From: GCA-2748575 sp965222725
GTDB taxonomy: Bacteria; Pseudomonadota; Gammaproteobacteria; Pseudomonadales; Ketobacteraceae
Direction: 5' to 3'
Length of the DNA stretch: 64,000 nucleotides
NCBI GenBank assembly: GCA_965222725.1
Contig: OZ244969.1
Coordinates: 496,001 to 560,000 of the forward strand
Numbering within the stretch: the first letter of the stretch is position 1; every line of letters starts with the position of its first letter. Shown here piece after piece: positions 1 to 8,919 of this stretch. Below the pieces are notes generated by a model. That model had not been told where the DNA came from and did no database searches. It saw only the letters and a program-made list of their open reading frames with translations. Made by a program: the position numbers and the translations under genes.

Positions 1-385
1 TCACCACTTCGTGCTCACGCACTTCCACGCACAGAATCTGATGACGCTCGGCAAAGTTGAAGGACATGACGTCGGTCACCACATCCACGTTCACCTTCAA
101 TGGGTCGATATGGTACACATCCTGGCCCGATTTCTTCGCCAGCCAGTCGGTAAGCCGGTCCACATTCAGGTGACCGTGCTCGTCCTGCTGGTCCTGCAGC
201 TGGAACTTGCCCACAAACTGGATCGGGTTCCAGCGCAGCTCCTCTTTTTCACGGCGACTGCCGGAGACAAAATTGGCATCCCGGTCGCTGAGCCGGCCGT
301 CTTCCACCAGCTCATCAAGCACCCAGCGCAAATCGATCATGGTGTTGGGTAGCTGAAAATTTGCCCGTTTGTTGGATGCACTCAC
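1..385 (-). CDS. GspE/PilB-type secretion or pilus ATPase, N-terminal part
   Basis: The gene runs off the left edge, so only about 128 N-terminal residues are present and no Walker motif is in view. The visible part resembles the N-terminal regulatory domain of type II secretion and type IV pilus assembly ATPases. It has an early stretch like LRWVLDELVEDGRLS and then a segment around GQDVYHIDPLKVNV and MSFNFAERHQILCVEV, typical of GspE/PulE-family proteins. I chose the GTG at 385 because AAAGG lies about 8 bases upstream; an in-frame ATG at 340 is the alternative. Whether it serves secretion, a pilus or another use cannot be told from this fragment. Confidence 0.65.
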   Translation of the reverse strand, partial: MSASNKRANFQLPNTMIDLRWVLDELVEDGRLSDRDANFVSGSRREKEELRWNPIQFVGKFQLQDQQDEHGHLNVDRLTDWLAKKSGQDVYHIDPLKVNVDVVTDVMSFNFAERHQILCVEVREHEVV

Positions 386-616
386 GCCTGGAACCTTTCT
401 GTTGTCTGATCTGCTTTTTGGTGTGCTGTTGTTCTGCCTTTGTGTCAGTTTAGCCCGACAGCCCGGATTATGGCCAAGACTGACTCGACAATTTCGCAAA
501 AATATCAATCAGAGCGGCAGGTTAGGTCATTTTTACTGCGACAGGGTTAGACGCTTTCCGGGCTTTGGGCCAAACTTTAATAACACTGCATTGATTTTCA
601 CTGACTGAGGCACACC

Positions 617-3600
617 ATGGCAAAGGCCCTGGAGTTTACATCGCCGTTTTATGCCGCGGGCGAGTTTCCGTTCAACGACGGAATTGCAAAAGACCACCTG
701 AAGATCGAGGAAGACGCGCTCGCCGAACTGCTGGAACGCTACCAGCCGGATCAGCTGGAGCGGGATCAGATTACCCAGTATGGCCTGGATCTGGTGGAAG
801 GCATTCGCGGCCACAAGGGTGGTGTGCATATTGAAACTTTCCTGAAGGAATACGGCCTGGACAACACCGAGGGCGTTACCCTGATGTGCATGGCCGAGGC
901 ACTGCTGCGCATTCCTGATACCCAGACCGCCGAACGCTTTATCCGCGACCGCCTGGAAACCGCCGACTGGAGCCAGCACCTGGGCCACAGTGATACCTTC
1001 TGGGTGAATTTTTCCACCTGGGGCCTGCTGCTCACCGGCAAACTGCTGAAAGGCGATGCCCGCAAAGGGGCTGCCTGGTTTGGTGATCAGGTCAAAGGCC
1101 TGATCCGCAAAATGGGCGAGCCACTGGCATTAAAAGCCCTGCGTCAGGCCATGCTGATGATTGGTCAGCAGTTTGTGGCGGGCGAAACCATTACCGAAGC
1201 TATTCAGAACAACTTTACGGAAATTGAAAAAGGCTACAAGCATTCCTACGACATGCTGGGCGAGGCCGCCATGCGCCAGCAGGATGTGGAGCAGTATATG
1301 GAAGCTTACCGGAGCGGCATTTTGGGGGTGGCAGAACAGCACAAAACCCAGCCGGAAGCCGCCGCCATTTCCATCAAGCTGTCGGCACTGCACCCCCGCT
1401 TTGAACTGCGTCAGGGCGAAGGCCTGAAAATACTGAAAGACAATCTGCTGAACCTGCTCACCTGTGCCCACGAACACGACGTACCCATTACCATTGATGC
1501 CGAAGAATCCTGGCGCCTGGAACCCCAGTTAAAACTCTTTGCCGACGTGATTGGCGCCGAACCCTTTCGCCACTGGGGCAAACTGGGGCTGGCGGTACAG
1601 GCTTATCAAAAACGCTCCCTGGCCGTACTGGACTGGCTGATTTCCCTGAGCAAAAGCATTCACTGCCAGATTCCCGTACGCCTGGTAAAAGGCGCTTACT
1701 GGGATACGGAAATCAAACAGGCACAGATTCTGGGGCTGGAAGACTACCCGGTTTATACGCTGAAAGCCGGCACCGATCTTTCCTATCTGGTGTGCGCCCA
1801 CAAACTCATCAAAGAAAAACATTTTCTGCTGCCGCAGTTTGCCACCCACAACGCTCATACCGTTGCCACCATTCTGACCTTTGTGAAAGAGCGGGAAAAC
1901 TTTAACTACGAATTCCAGCGCCTGCACGGCATGGGTGATGCACTTTACGACCACTTGTTAGCCAACTATGAAAACATTCGCTGCCGGGTGTATGCCCCCG
2001 TGGGCAATTACCGCGAAGTGCTGCCTTACCTGGTGCGGCGCCTGCTTGAAAACGGCGCCAACACATCTTTTGTGCGCCTGATCAATCAGGGCGTGGACAA
2101 GGAAAAACTGCTGGAAAGTCCGGAAAAAACCCTGCAAGGCTATGAACGTTTGCGCAATTCACAAATCCCACGGCCCGGCAAACTGTTCAGCCCGGAACGG
2201 CGCAATTCCAGAGGCCTGGATCTGGAAACCGGCCACTCGTTAAAAACCGTAAAACGTAAAATGGAACCCTTTCTGGCAAAGGAATGGCACCTCAACGAAA
2301 CCGCCCTTGAAGAGAAGCAGGCCACCATTATCCAGAGCCCTTCCGATGTGCAGGATACCGTGGGCAGTTTTGTGCCCAGCAGCAAACAGGATTGCCATCA
2401 GGTGTTCGACAAGGCCCTGGAGGCTCGCGACAACTGGCGCAGTTACAGCGCCGATATGCGCGCGGATTTACTGGTGAACCTGTCCAACCTTTACGAGGAA
2501 AACTGCTACGAACTCATGGCCCTTGCCATGCGGGAAGCCGGTAAAAATATCGTGAACGCATTGGGTGAAGTGCGCGAAGCCGTGGACTTTTGCCGCTACT
2601 ATGCACTGCAGGCCCGCAAACTCATGAGCGACAGCACCGAGCTGCCCGGCCCCACCGGCGAGCACAATGCCCTGGCCATGGAGCCGCGGGGCACCGTGCT
2701 CTGCATCAGCCCCTGGAATTTTCCCCTGGCCATTTTTACCGGTCAGGTCACTGCCGCACTGGCTGCCGGCAACACGGTCATCGCCAAGCCATCCACGCTC
2801 ACGCCATTAATTGCCGCCCGCGCCATTGAACTCTTTCATGAAGCAGGCATTCCGGAGCATGCGGTACAGCTGCTGCCGTCACCGGCCAAACATCTTGAAT
2901 CCGCCATTCTGGGTGAAGCGCAGTTAAGCGCCGTGATGTTCACCGGCTCCAATGGTGCAGCGGTCAGTATTAACCGGGCGCTGGCCAAACGCAGTGGCCC
3001 CATTATTCCCTTTGTGGCAGAGACCGGCGGTCAGAACGCCATGATTGTGGACAGCTCCGCTCTGCCGGAACAGGTGGTAAGAGACGTGACCCTGTCGGCC
3101 TTTGACAGTGCCGGGCAACGCTGTTCCGCCCTGCGGGTGCTCTTTATTCAGGAAGACATCAAAGACCGTATTATCGCCCTGCTGACCGGCTACATGCGCG
3201 AATTGCGCATTGGCGATCCCATGCGCATGGACACGGATATCGGCCCGGTGATTAACAGCCACGCCCGCTCGGAACTGGAATTGCACATTGAGCGCTTCCG
3301 CAGTAAAGGACAGGTGATTTACCAGTGCGAACTGAATGGCGCCTGCCGGCTGGGCCACTTTGTGCCGCCTACGCTGATCGAAATCGATCATATCAGTGAT
3401 CTGTATGACGAAGTGTTCGGCCCTGTGCTGCACATTGTCAGTTACAAGAGCACGGAAATTAACGACGTGATTGACCAGATCAATGGTACCGGTTTTGGCC
3501 TGACCCTGGGCGTGCACAGCCGCATTCAGGGCTTTGCCCAGGAGATTGCGCAAAAGGTGCAGGTGGGTAATGTGTATGTGAATCGCAACATGATCGGCGC

Positions 3601-3757
3601 CACCGTGGGAGTACAGCCCTTTGGTGGCCGGGGCCTTTCCGGTACCGGGCCCAAAGCCGGCGGCCCCCATTACCTGCTGCGGTTAATGCACGAAAAATCC
3701 TATTCCATTAACACTGCCGCTATCGGTGGCAATACAACGCTATTAACGGATCAATAA
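617..3757 (+). CDS. putA: Bifunctional proline dehydrogenase / L-glutamate-gamma-semialdehyde dehydrogenase
   Basis: PutA oxidises proline to glutamate in two steps, with an FAD proline dehydrogenase barrel followed by an NAD-dependent aldehyde dehydrogenase. The N-terminal half (about 100-480) carries the barrel, including the LVKGAYWD segment and a late substrate-site stretch YLVRRLLENGAN. The aldehyde dehydrogenase half (about 540-1030) has the cofactor segment SPWNFPLAIFTGQ and the catalytic cysteine C836 in GQRCSALR. At 1046 residues it is shorter than the roughly 1320-residue enteric PutA: there is no N-terminal ribbon-helix-helix domain and no C-terminal extension. It should therefore be purely enzymatic, not a self-repressor. 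GAGG lies 7 bases before the ATG. The gene is divergent from the ATPase gene, with a 231-base gap. Confidence 0.96.
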   Translation: MAKALEFTSPFYAAGEFPFNDGIAKDHLKIEEDALAELLERYQPDQLERDQITQYGLDLVEGIRGHKGGVHIETFLKEYGLDNTEGVTLMCMAEALLRIPDTQTAERFIRDRLETADWSQHLGHSDTFWVNFSTWGLLLTGKLLKGDARKGAAWFGDQVKGLIRKMGEPLALKALRQAMLMIGQQFVAGETITEAIQNNFTEIEKGYKHSYDMLGEAAMRQQDVEQYMEAYRSGILGVAEQHKTQPEAAAISIKLSALHPRFELRQGEGLKILKDNLLNLLTCAHEHDVPITIDAEESWRLEPQLKLFADVIGAEPFRHWGKLGLAVQAYQKRSLAVLDWLISLSKSIHCQIPVRLVKGAYWDTEIKQAQILGLEDYPVYTLKAGTDLSYLVCAHKLIKEKHFLLPQFATHNAHTVATILTFVKERENFNYEFQRLHGMGDALYDHLLANYENIRCRVYAPVGNYREVLPYLVRRLLENGANTSFVRLINQGVDKEKLLESPEKTLQGYERLRNSQIPRPGKLFSPERRNSRGLDLETGHSLKTVKRKMEPFLAKEWHLNETALEEKQATIIQSPSDVQDTVGSFVPSSKQDCHQVFDKALEARDNWRSYSADMRADLLVNLSNLYEENCYELMALAMREAGKNIVNALGEVREAVDFCRYYALQARKLMSDSTELPGPTGEHNALAMEPRGTVLCISPWNFPLAIFTGQVTAALAAGNTVIAKPSTLTPLIAARAIELFHEAGIPEHAVQLLPSPAKHLESAILGEAQLSAVMFTGSNGAAVSINRALAKRSGPIIPFVAETGGQNAMIVDSSALPEQVVRDVTLSAFDSAGQRCSALRVLFIQEDIKDRIIALLTGYMRELRIGDPMRMDTDIGPVINSHARSELELHIERFRSKGQVIYQCELNGACRLGHFVPPTLIEIDHISDLYDEVFGPVLHIVSYKSTEINDVIDQINGTGFGLTLGVHSRIQGFAQEIAQKVQVGNVYVNRNMIGATVGVQPFGGRGLSGTGPKAGGPHYLLRLMHEKSYSINTAAIGGNTTLLTDQ

Positions 3758-3876
3758 AACTTTTACACTGACACTGATAATGCACCGCAATCCATTCACT
3801 GTTTTTTTTCGCTGGTGTATTTATACTTTGCCATCATCATCACAAAGGATAAACGCAGTCTTTGAGCCAGGATTCC

Positions 3877-5199
3877 ATGAACAAGGCAACGGATGAGCAG
3901 CCACAGGACCAGTACGTTAACTGGTTTCGCAGCGCTTCCCCGTACATTAATGCCCACCGCGGCAAAACCTTTGTGATCGCTTTTGGTGGCGAGGCGGTGC
4001 AACACCCCAATTTTATTCACCTGATTCATGATATCGCCCTGCTGGACAGCCTGGGCATTCGCCTGATTCTGGTACACGGCTCCCGCCCCCAGATTAACGA
4101 GCGGCTGGCGGAATCCGGCATTCAGAGCCAGTTCGCACAAAAGCGCCGCATTACCGACAGCCAGTCACTGCCGGCGGTAACCCAGGCCTGCGGTTACGTG
4201 CGCCACCAGATCGAAGCCGCACTGTCCATGGGGATGAACCACTCCCCCATGCAGGGCGCCAAAATGGAAGTGTTCTCCGGCAACTTTCTTACGGCACGGC
4301 CCTATGGCGTACGCGACGGGGTGGACTTTCAGCACACCGGCGAAGTGCGCAAGGTAAACACCCGGGCCATTCACCAGGTGCTGGACCAGCGGGGCGTTAC
4401 ACTGATTTCCCATATGGGCTATTACCCCACCGGCGAACTGTTCAATTGCGCCTGGGAGGAAATTGCCGAAGCGGTGGCCACCCAGATTCAGGCGGACAAA
4501 CTCATTATTCTGGATGAGGATGCCGGCCTGCTGAACGAGGCCGGTACCCTGATCCGGGAACTGACCACCGCAGAAGCCAGCGGCCTGCTCACCCGCCAGG
4601 GAGAAAAACAGCTGCCCCATCTTGAAGCGGCCCTGCGGGCCTGCGAGCAGGGGGTATCCCGCTGTCATCTGCTGAGTTTTCAGCAGAACGGCGCCCTGAT
4701 CCGGGAACTCTTTACCCTGGACGGCAGCGGCACTCTACTGGCACAGGAAACCTACGAAAAAATCCGCCCGGCCACCATTGATGATGTGGGCGGCCTGCTG
4801 GAACTGATCGAACCCCTGGAACAGGACGGGGTGCTGGTACGCCGTTCCCGGGAACTTCTGGAAACAGAAATTGACCAATTTTTATTGATCGAACGGGACG
4901 GCGTGATTATCGCCTGCGCCGCTCTGTACCCCTTCCCGGAAGAGCAGTCCGGCGAGCTGGCCTGTGTGGTGGTGAATCCCGGGTACCGTAAAGGGCAGCG
5001 GGGCGACAAGCTGCTGACACAGATCGAACAGCGGGCCCGGCAGGCAGGGCTGACATCGCTGTTTGTGCTCACCACCCGTACTGCTCACTGGTTTCATGAG
5101 CGGGGGTTCCAGCCGGCAAGCCCCGATCAGTTACCCCAGCAGAAAAAGAAGCTCTACAATTTACAGCGTAATTCCCGGGTCTTTATCAAACCATTGTAA
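3877..5199 (+). CDS. argA: Amino-acid N-acetyltransferase (N-acetylglutamate synthase)
   Basis: This enzyme acetylates glutamate with acetyl-CoA, the first step of arginine synthesis. The first two thirds form an amino-acid-kinase fold (FVIAFGGEAV near the start, LILVHGSRPQIN after it). The last third, from about residue 290, is a GNAT acetyltransferase domain with the acetyl-CoA loop in VVVNPGYRKGQRGDKLL. The length matches the 443-residue E. coli enzyme. The ATG at 3877 follows AGGA by 4 bases; a TTG at 3862, 11 bases after AAGGAT, would add five residues and cannot be excluded. The gene stands alone, away from other arginine genes. Placement after putA (glutamate production) may be coincidental. 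Confidence 0.95.
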   Translation: MNKATDEQPQDQYVNWFRSASPYINAHRGKTFVIAFGGEAVQHPNFIHLIHDIALLDSLGIRLILVHGSRPQINERLAESGIQSQFAQKRRITDSQSLPAVTQACGYVRHQIEAALSMGMNHSPMQGAKMEVFSGNFLTARPYGVRDGVDFQHTGEVRKVNTRAIHQVLDQRGVTLISHMGYYPTGELFNCAWEEIAEAVATQIQADKLIILDEDAGLLNEAGTLIRELTTAEASGLLTRQGEKQLPHLEAALRACEQGVSRCHLLSFQQNGALIRELFTLDGSGTLLAQETYEKIRPATIDDVGGLLELIEPLEQDGVLVRRSRELLETEIDQFLLIERDGVIIACAALYPFPEEQSGELACVVVNPGYRKGQRGDKLLTQIEQRARQAGLTSLFVLTTRTAHWFHERGFQPASPDQLPQQKKKLYNLQRNSRVFIKPL

Positions 5200-5335
5200 G
5201 CGGGTATAACCCACGGAATTTGTTCGATATTTACACAAGATTTACATATTTCTGGCCATCGGACGGTAAGAATCGCTAGAATCGCGAGGCAGCGAAAAAA
5301 AGGGCAGTTGCCCGCAGGGGAATCAGTTTTTAGTT

Positions 5336-6709
5336 ATGGGCCTGAAGACAATCATAGTGCCATGGCTGGCGAACTTTATGACCAGCGACAGCCTGCGTAA
5401 TCTCAAGCGCGGCTGGTTTGAAATTGAACGTCGTCTTATCCCTTCGTTAAACACGGTGGTTTTCTATCACCGGGTTAATGACCCCTATTCCTTTCTGTTG
5501 CTGCAGGCTATTCCCCGTTTTCTTGAGGATTTCAAAGTCAATCTGGAACTCCGCCTGGTGCTGGATCTGCCGGAAGACCTGAATCCGGAACCGCAAAAGT
5601 GGCAACACTACGCCCTGCAGGATGCCCGTCGCCTGGCCAGATTCCATGGCCTGAATTTTGACGAAAGCGCCAGCACCCCCTCTTACGAAGACTCCCTTAA
5701 AGCCACCGCCATCCTGCTGAAACACAGCAACCGGCCCAAGCTGCTGCATCTGGTGAGCGAAGTGACCGGTGCCCTGTGGGGTACCAGCACCACCACCTTT
5801 GAAAGCTGCCTGAAACGCTACGGCATGATGCCGGAATCCCAGGCGAAAAAGCGTATCAAGGAATCCCGGGAGCAGTTGCTGAAAGCCGGCCACTATATGT
5901 CGGGCATGCTCTATTACGGCGGTGAATGGTACTGGGGCATGGACCGGCTGGGGCATCTGGCAGAGCGCCTGAACAAGCCGGGTATTCGCCGTGACACCGG
6001 CGATGTGGCCGAGTACCAGAAGCAGTACCAGCACCTGTTGCAGGGCTATAACACCCTGCGCCCACGGCCCAAGCAGGTACAGATTCTGGAGTTTTATTTT
6101 TCATTCCGCAGCCCTTATTCCTACCTGGCGGCAGAGCGGGTATTCAAGCTGGCGGAACTGTACAAGATACCGCTGGAGATCAAACCGGTGATGCCCATGG
6201 TGACCCGCGGCATTCCCGCCCCCAAGATCAAACGCATGTACATCGTGAAAGATGCCAAACGCGAAGCCAAACGCTTTGGCATTCCTTTCGGCAAGGTCTG
6301 CGATCCCCTGGGGGAAGGCGTGAACAACTGCATGGCCCTGTTCACCTATGCCCGCCAGCAGGGCAAGGACAAGGAATTTATTGCCGCCACTTCCACTGGT
6401 ATCTGGGCCCAGGGCATGGACATGTCCCAGCAGGGCAATCTGCGCAAGATCATTAAAAGTATCGGGCTGGACTGGGAACAGGCGAAAAAGCACCTGAGCG
6501 CCGACTGGCAGCCCATGGCCGAAGGCAACCGCAACGATCTGGAAGCGCTGGGTCTGTGGGGCGTGCCCAGCTTTAAATACGGGGATCTGGTGATCTGGGG
6601 GCAGGACCGCCTCTGGGCGCTGGAAGATGCCATACTGTCGGCCACCAACGGCAGCAGGAAATCAGCACGGCCCCAGGCCACACCGGTGCCCCGCCAGGAA
6701 AAGCGCTGA
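5336..6709 (+). CDS. Duplicated DsbA-fold protein of the HCCA isomerase / GST-kappa type
   Basis: A 457-residue protein built from two related thioredoxin-fold halves. The first begins near residue 40 (VVFYHRVNDPYSFLL). The second begins near residue 245 (EFYFSFRSPYSYLAAERV) and continues with the helical insert and the C-terminal WGVPSFKYGDLVIWGQDRL typical of 2-hydroxychromene-2-carboxylate isomerase relatives. Both halves have a D/S-PYS motif where DsbA would have CxxC, and no CxxC is present, so it is not a disulfide oxidase. By family knowledge such proteins act on glutathione-linked or aromatic substrates; the actual substrate is unknown. No signal peptide is seen, so it is likely cytoplasmic. 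The start lacks a strong ribosome-binding site; an ATG 14 codons later is possible. Confidence 0.75.
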   Translation: MGLKTIIVPWLANFMTSDSLRNLKRGWFEIERRLIPSLNTVVFYHRVNDPYSFLLLQAIPRFLEDFKVNLELRLVLDLPEDLNPEPQKWQHYALQDARRLARFHGLNFDESASTPSYEDSLKATAILLKHSNRPKLLHLVSEVTGALWGTSTTTFESCLKRYGMMPESQAKKRIKESREQLLKAGHYMSGMLYYGGEWYWGMDRLGHLAERLNKPGIRRDTGDVAEYQKQYQHLLQGYNTLRPRPKQVQILEFYFSFRSPYSYLAAERVFKLAELYKIPLEIKPVMPMVTRGIPAPKIKRMYIVKDAKREAKRFGIPFGKVCDPLGEGVNNCMALFTYARQQGKDKEFIAATSTGIWAQGMDMSQQGNLRKIIKSIGLDWEQAKKHLSADWQPMAEGNRNDLEALGLWGVPSFKYGDLVIWGQDRLWALEDAILSATNGSRKSARPQATPVPRQEKR

Positions 6710-6774
6710 GCTTTAGGGTACACTTGGCGCTCTCTCAACCCGACCACAGGTCGCCAGACCAGGCTGCTGCCACC

Positions 6775-7056
6775 ATGTTGCCATCATCGTCACTGACACC
6801 CCCGCCCGTTACCTGTCGCAGCGGTTGCGGCGCCTGCTGCATTGCACCGTCCATCAGCACTCCCATTCCCGGCATGCCCGATGGCAAACCCGCCGGGGAA
6901 CGCTGTCTTCAGCTGGATGACGACAACGCCTGCAAACTCTTTGATGATCCGCGCCGGCCTGCGGTATGCAGCGCCTTTCCCGCGGCCGAGGATGTGTGCG
7001 GTGCCAACCGTGACGAAGCCATGGCGCTGATCGCCCGCTGGGAACAGCTTACCTGA
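6775..7056 (+). CDS. YkgJ-family cysteine-cluster protein
   Basis: A 93-residue protein of the YkgJ/UPF0153 type, a small zinc- or iron-binding family. The pattern CRSGCGACC near the N-terminus, then a single cysteine before LQLDDDNAC and a later CSAFPAAEDVCG, matches the usual CxxCGxCC arrangement followed by spaced cysteines. The ATG at 6775 gives a normal family N-terminus; an in-frame TTG at 6724 would add 17 residues without family support. The gene lies 65 bases after the DsbA-fold gene on the same strand and could share its transcript. The biochemical role of the family is not established. Confidence 0.8.
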   Translation: MLPSSSLTPPPVTCRSGCGACCIAPSISTPIPGMPDGKPAGERCLQLDDDNACKLFDDPRRPAVCSAFPAAEDVCGANRDEAMALIARWEQLT

Positions 7057-7197
7057 GGTGCCCCCGAACGGATCACACCGGTTCTCTGACCGGATACAAC
7101 GCAGGCTGCTTGCACTCCCCTGCGTTTCATGGAAACCTTAGCCACATAAAAATCAGAAATGACCTATAAGAATAATCAAGGACCAAGGAGATATCGG

Positions 7198-7794
7198 ATG
7201 AGAAAGCCCCTTACCCTGCTCGGTGCCGCAGTGTTTGCACTTGGCATTCAGGGCTGCGCCAACACCATCAAATACGGCGACGCCACCAAGGCGGAAACCA
7301 TTCAGACGGAAATCGGTATCAGTGAACTGCAAATGGCCACCCAGCGACTGGTATCCAAAATGCTGGAATACCCTTCGGTAAAAGACCGTACGGAAAACCG
7401 CCGCCCCACCATCGCGATCGATGCCATTACCAATCACACCCATAATTCCCTGGATACCGGCCCCATGACCGCCAGCGTGTTTGAAGAGCTCACCAGCTCC
7501 GGCAAGTTCCGTTTCAGCAGTCCGGAACAGGTGCGGACCAGCCGTGAAGCAGCCAAAAATCTGCTGGATTTCGGTGCTACCACCGAACCGGCGGCACAAA
7601 AAATAGGCAAGGCAGTAGATGCGGATATGGTGGTGTACGGATCACTGGTGGATATCATCCGGATCAAACCCACCCATAAAGAAGTGTATTACCGTATCAA
7701 TCTGCAGTTACTGGATACGGGCAGCGGCGAAGTCATCTGGCACGACGAACATGAAATTCTGAAAAGCCAGCGCAAAGCGGTGTACGGTATTTAA
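7198..7794 (+). CDS. lpoB: Outer-membrane lipoprotein activator of penicillin-binding protein (LpoB-like)
   Basis: LpoB proteins sit in the outer membrane and stimulate the peptidoglycan synthase PBP1b through the sheet. The 198-residue product starts with a lipoprotein signal ending in the lipobox IQGC, then a folded domain with the family signature TIAIDAITNHTHNSLDT and, further on, SSGKFRFSSPEQV, plus ADMVVYGSLVDI near the end. E. coli LpoB is 213 residues. The start is set by a strong AAGGAG 7 bases before the ATG at 7198; an upstream in-frame ATG at 7159 would spoil the signal peptide. A terminator follows directly. No penicillin-binding protein gene is nearby. Confidence 0.85.
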   Translation: MRKPLTLLGAAVFALGIQGCANTIKYGDATKAETIQTEIGISELQMATQRLVSKMLEYPSVKDRTENRRPTIAIDAITNHTHNSLDTGPMTASVFEELTSSGKFRFSSPEQVRTSREAAKNLLDFGATTEPAAQKIGKAVDADMVVYGSLVDIIRIKPTHKEVYYRINLQLLDTGSGEVIWHDEHEILKSQRKAVYGI

Positions 7795-7796
7795 CA

Positions 7797-7822
7797 GCCG
7801 GTTGTAACCGGGCTTTTTCTGG
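7797..7822 (+). terminator. Rho-independent terminator after lpoB
   Basis: AGCCGGT pairs with ACCGGGCT across a TGTA loop, with one bulged G, and is followed by a run of five T. It lies just past the lpoB stop codon. It separates lpoB from the convergent leftward gene. Confidence 0.65.
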
Positions 7823-7861
7823 CAGACCGTTTCTGACAGGCCGTTTTGAACAGGCGGTCTG

Positions 7862-8257
7862 TCAGGCCCAGGCCATGGCCTGCTGCCATTCATTGCCGTT
7901 GTCGTGATAAGCGGCCAGCACTTCAATCTTGCCAACGATGTTATCGTTGAGATTCCTTATCTCATCTGCCGGGATACGATATTCCCTGTGTTCCGGGCCA
8001 CCAATAATGTACACCGGCCGCGGATCGATATAGTCCTTGCGTACCCGAAAACGCAGCACGTAACCGACACCGGACTGTTCCACATTCCACTGGGATGCAA
8101 TCCGGTGCGCGAAGGATTCGTGCAACATGGGATAAAAATAGCGCTGCCATTGCAGCCGGGGTGGGAAGGATTTCCATCCCGAGTCAGCAATGCATTTTAA
8201 CTGTCCTGGCCCTACTGAGCGGTAAAGGGTTACCGTCTCTCTGTTTTGTCTAGCCAT
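7862..8257 (-). CDS. Conserved protein of unknown function downstream of the sortase
   Basis: A 131-residue soluble protein with no signal peptide or membrane segment. Recognisable blocks are TLYRSVGPGQL near the N-terminus, FPPRL, a YPMLHESFAHRIASQW helix, and IGGPEHREYRIPADE followed by NIVGKIEVL. From memory, similar proteins are labelled ADP-ribosylation/crystallin J1-related, but no catalytic motif of that class can be pointed out here, so I assign no activity. It starts 23 bases after the sortase stop codon on the same strand and is probably the third gene of the sortase operon. AGTAGG lies 4 bases before the ATG. It ends convergent with lpoB. Confidence 0.7.
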   Translation of the reverse strand: MARQNRETVTLYRSVGPGQLKCIADSGWKSFPPRLQWQRYFYPMLHESFAHRIASQWNVEQSGVGYVLRFRVRKDYIDPRPVYIIGGPEHREYRIPADEIRNLNDNIVGKIEVLAAYHDNGNEWQQAMAWA

Positions 8258-8280
8258 TTACCTACTACGCCCCAATGTTT

Positions 8281-8919
8281 TTACAGACTCATTGTAGTCA
8301 GCATTTCTGCTGTTGTCGGTGGTACCTGTTCAAGTTTTTGCGAAGAAGCCTCGGCAATTACCAGATATCGCAGGGGACTTCCTGCCTGCCAGTCCACAAA
8401 TGGATAACAGGCAACCAAAGCTATTTTGGGAACCGCCGCATCCAGTGCGATCCTTGAGTGTCGCACGTCCGTGATATGAATTTCCTTGACCTGAAACCCT
8501 GTTCGGGAACCATCAACGGTTTCCAGAAAAAACTCATCGCCCGGCACAACCTGCTGCAAAAACGCAAAGTGAGTATCCCGGTGGCCGCCGATCACGCTGA
8601 TCCCCGATTGCCCCGGCGCCACACTAGCAGATAAATGGGCAGGCCCGAAGGCCAGGTTTCGCCCGCTGGCGCCGGCCAGCACAATCAGTTCGCGATTCAG
8701 CGCCGGCCAGTGAAGCTTTGCCATGGGCCAGGTGTCTGCCCATGGCCAGGGTGGCACAGTTGCCGCCACCTTGCCGGCCTGATACTCCATGCGCATTTCA
8801 TGCCAGGCCTGCTCCAGCAACCATTGTGCAAGTTCTGCCTTGGCCAGCATATAGGCACCATGACCTATCTGCCAGCCGCCAAAGAGCACCAGGCCCGCCA
8901 TCAGGAGTCGTGTTTTCAT
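8281..8919 (-). CDS. Class GN sortase
   Basis: A 212-residue sortase of the class found in Gram-negative bacteria. Sortases cut a C-terminal sorting motif and join the protein to an amine nucleophile. The catalytic triad is visible: H113 in GGHRDTH, C171 in ALVACYP and R184 in PLRYLV. An N-terminal hydrophobic segment (about 4-22) should anchor it in the inner membrane with the enzyme outside. Its ATG overlaps the TGA of the upstream sortase target by four bases, so the two are translationally coupled. With the regulator pair across the divergent gap this forms the dedicated sortase system. Only one candidate substrate is seen in the window. Confidence 0.93.
   Translation of the reverse strand: MKTRLLMAGLVLFGGWQIGHGAYMLAKAELAQWLLEQAWHEMRMEYQAGKVAATVPPWPWADTWPMAKLHWPALNRELIVLAGASGRNLAFGPAHLSASVAPGQSGISVIGGHRDTHFAFLQQVVPGDEFFLETVDGSRTGFQVKEIHITDVRHSRIALDAAVPKIALVACYPFVDWQAGSPLRYLVIAEASSQKLEQVPPTTAEMLTTMSL

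Noticed and set aside
369..608. 79-codon frame before putA
   Set aside because: It fills the divergent promoter region, has no family-like sequence and ends just before the putA ribosome-binding site.
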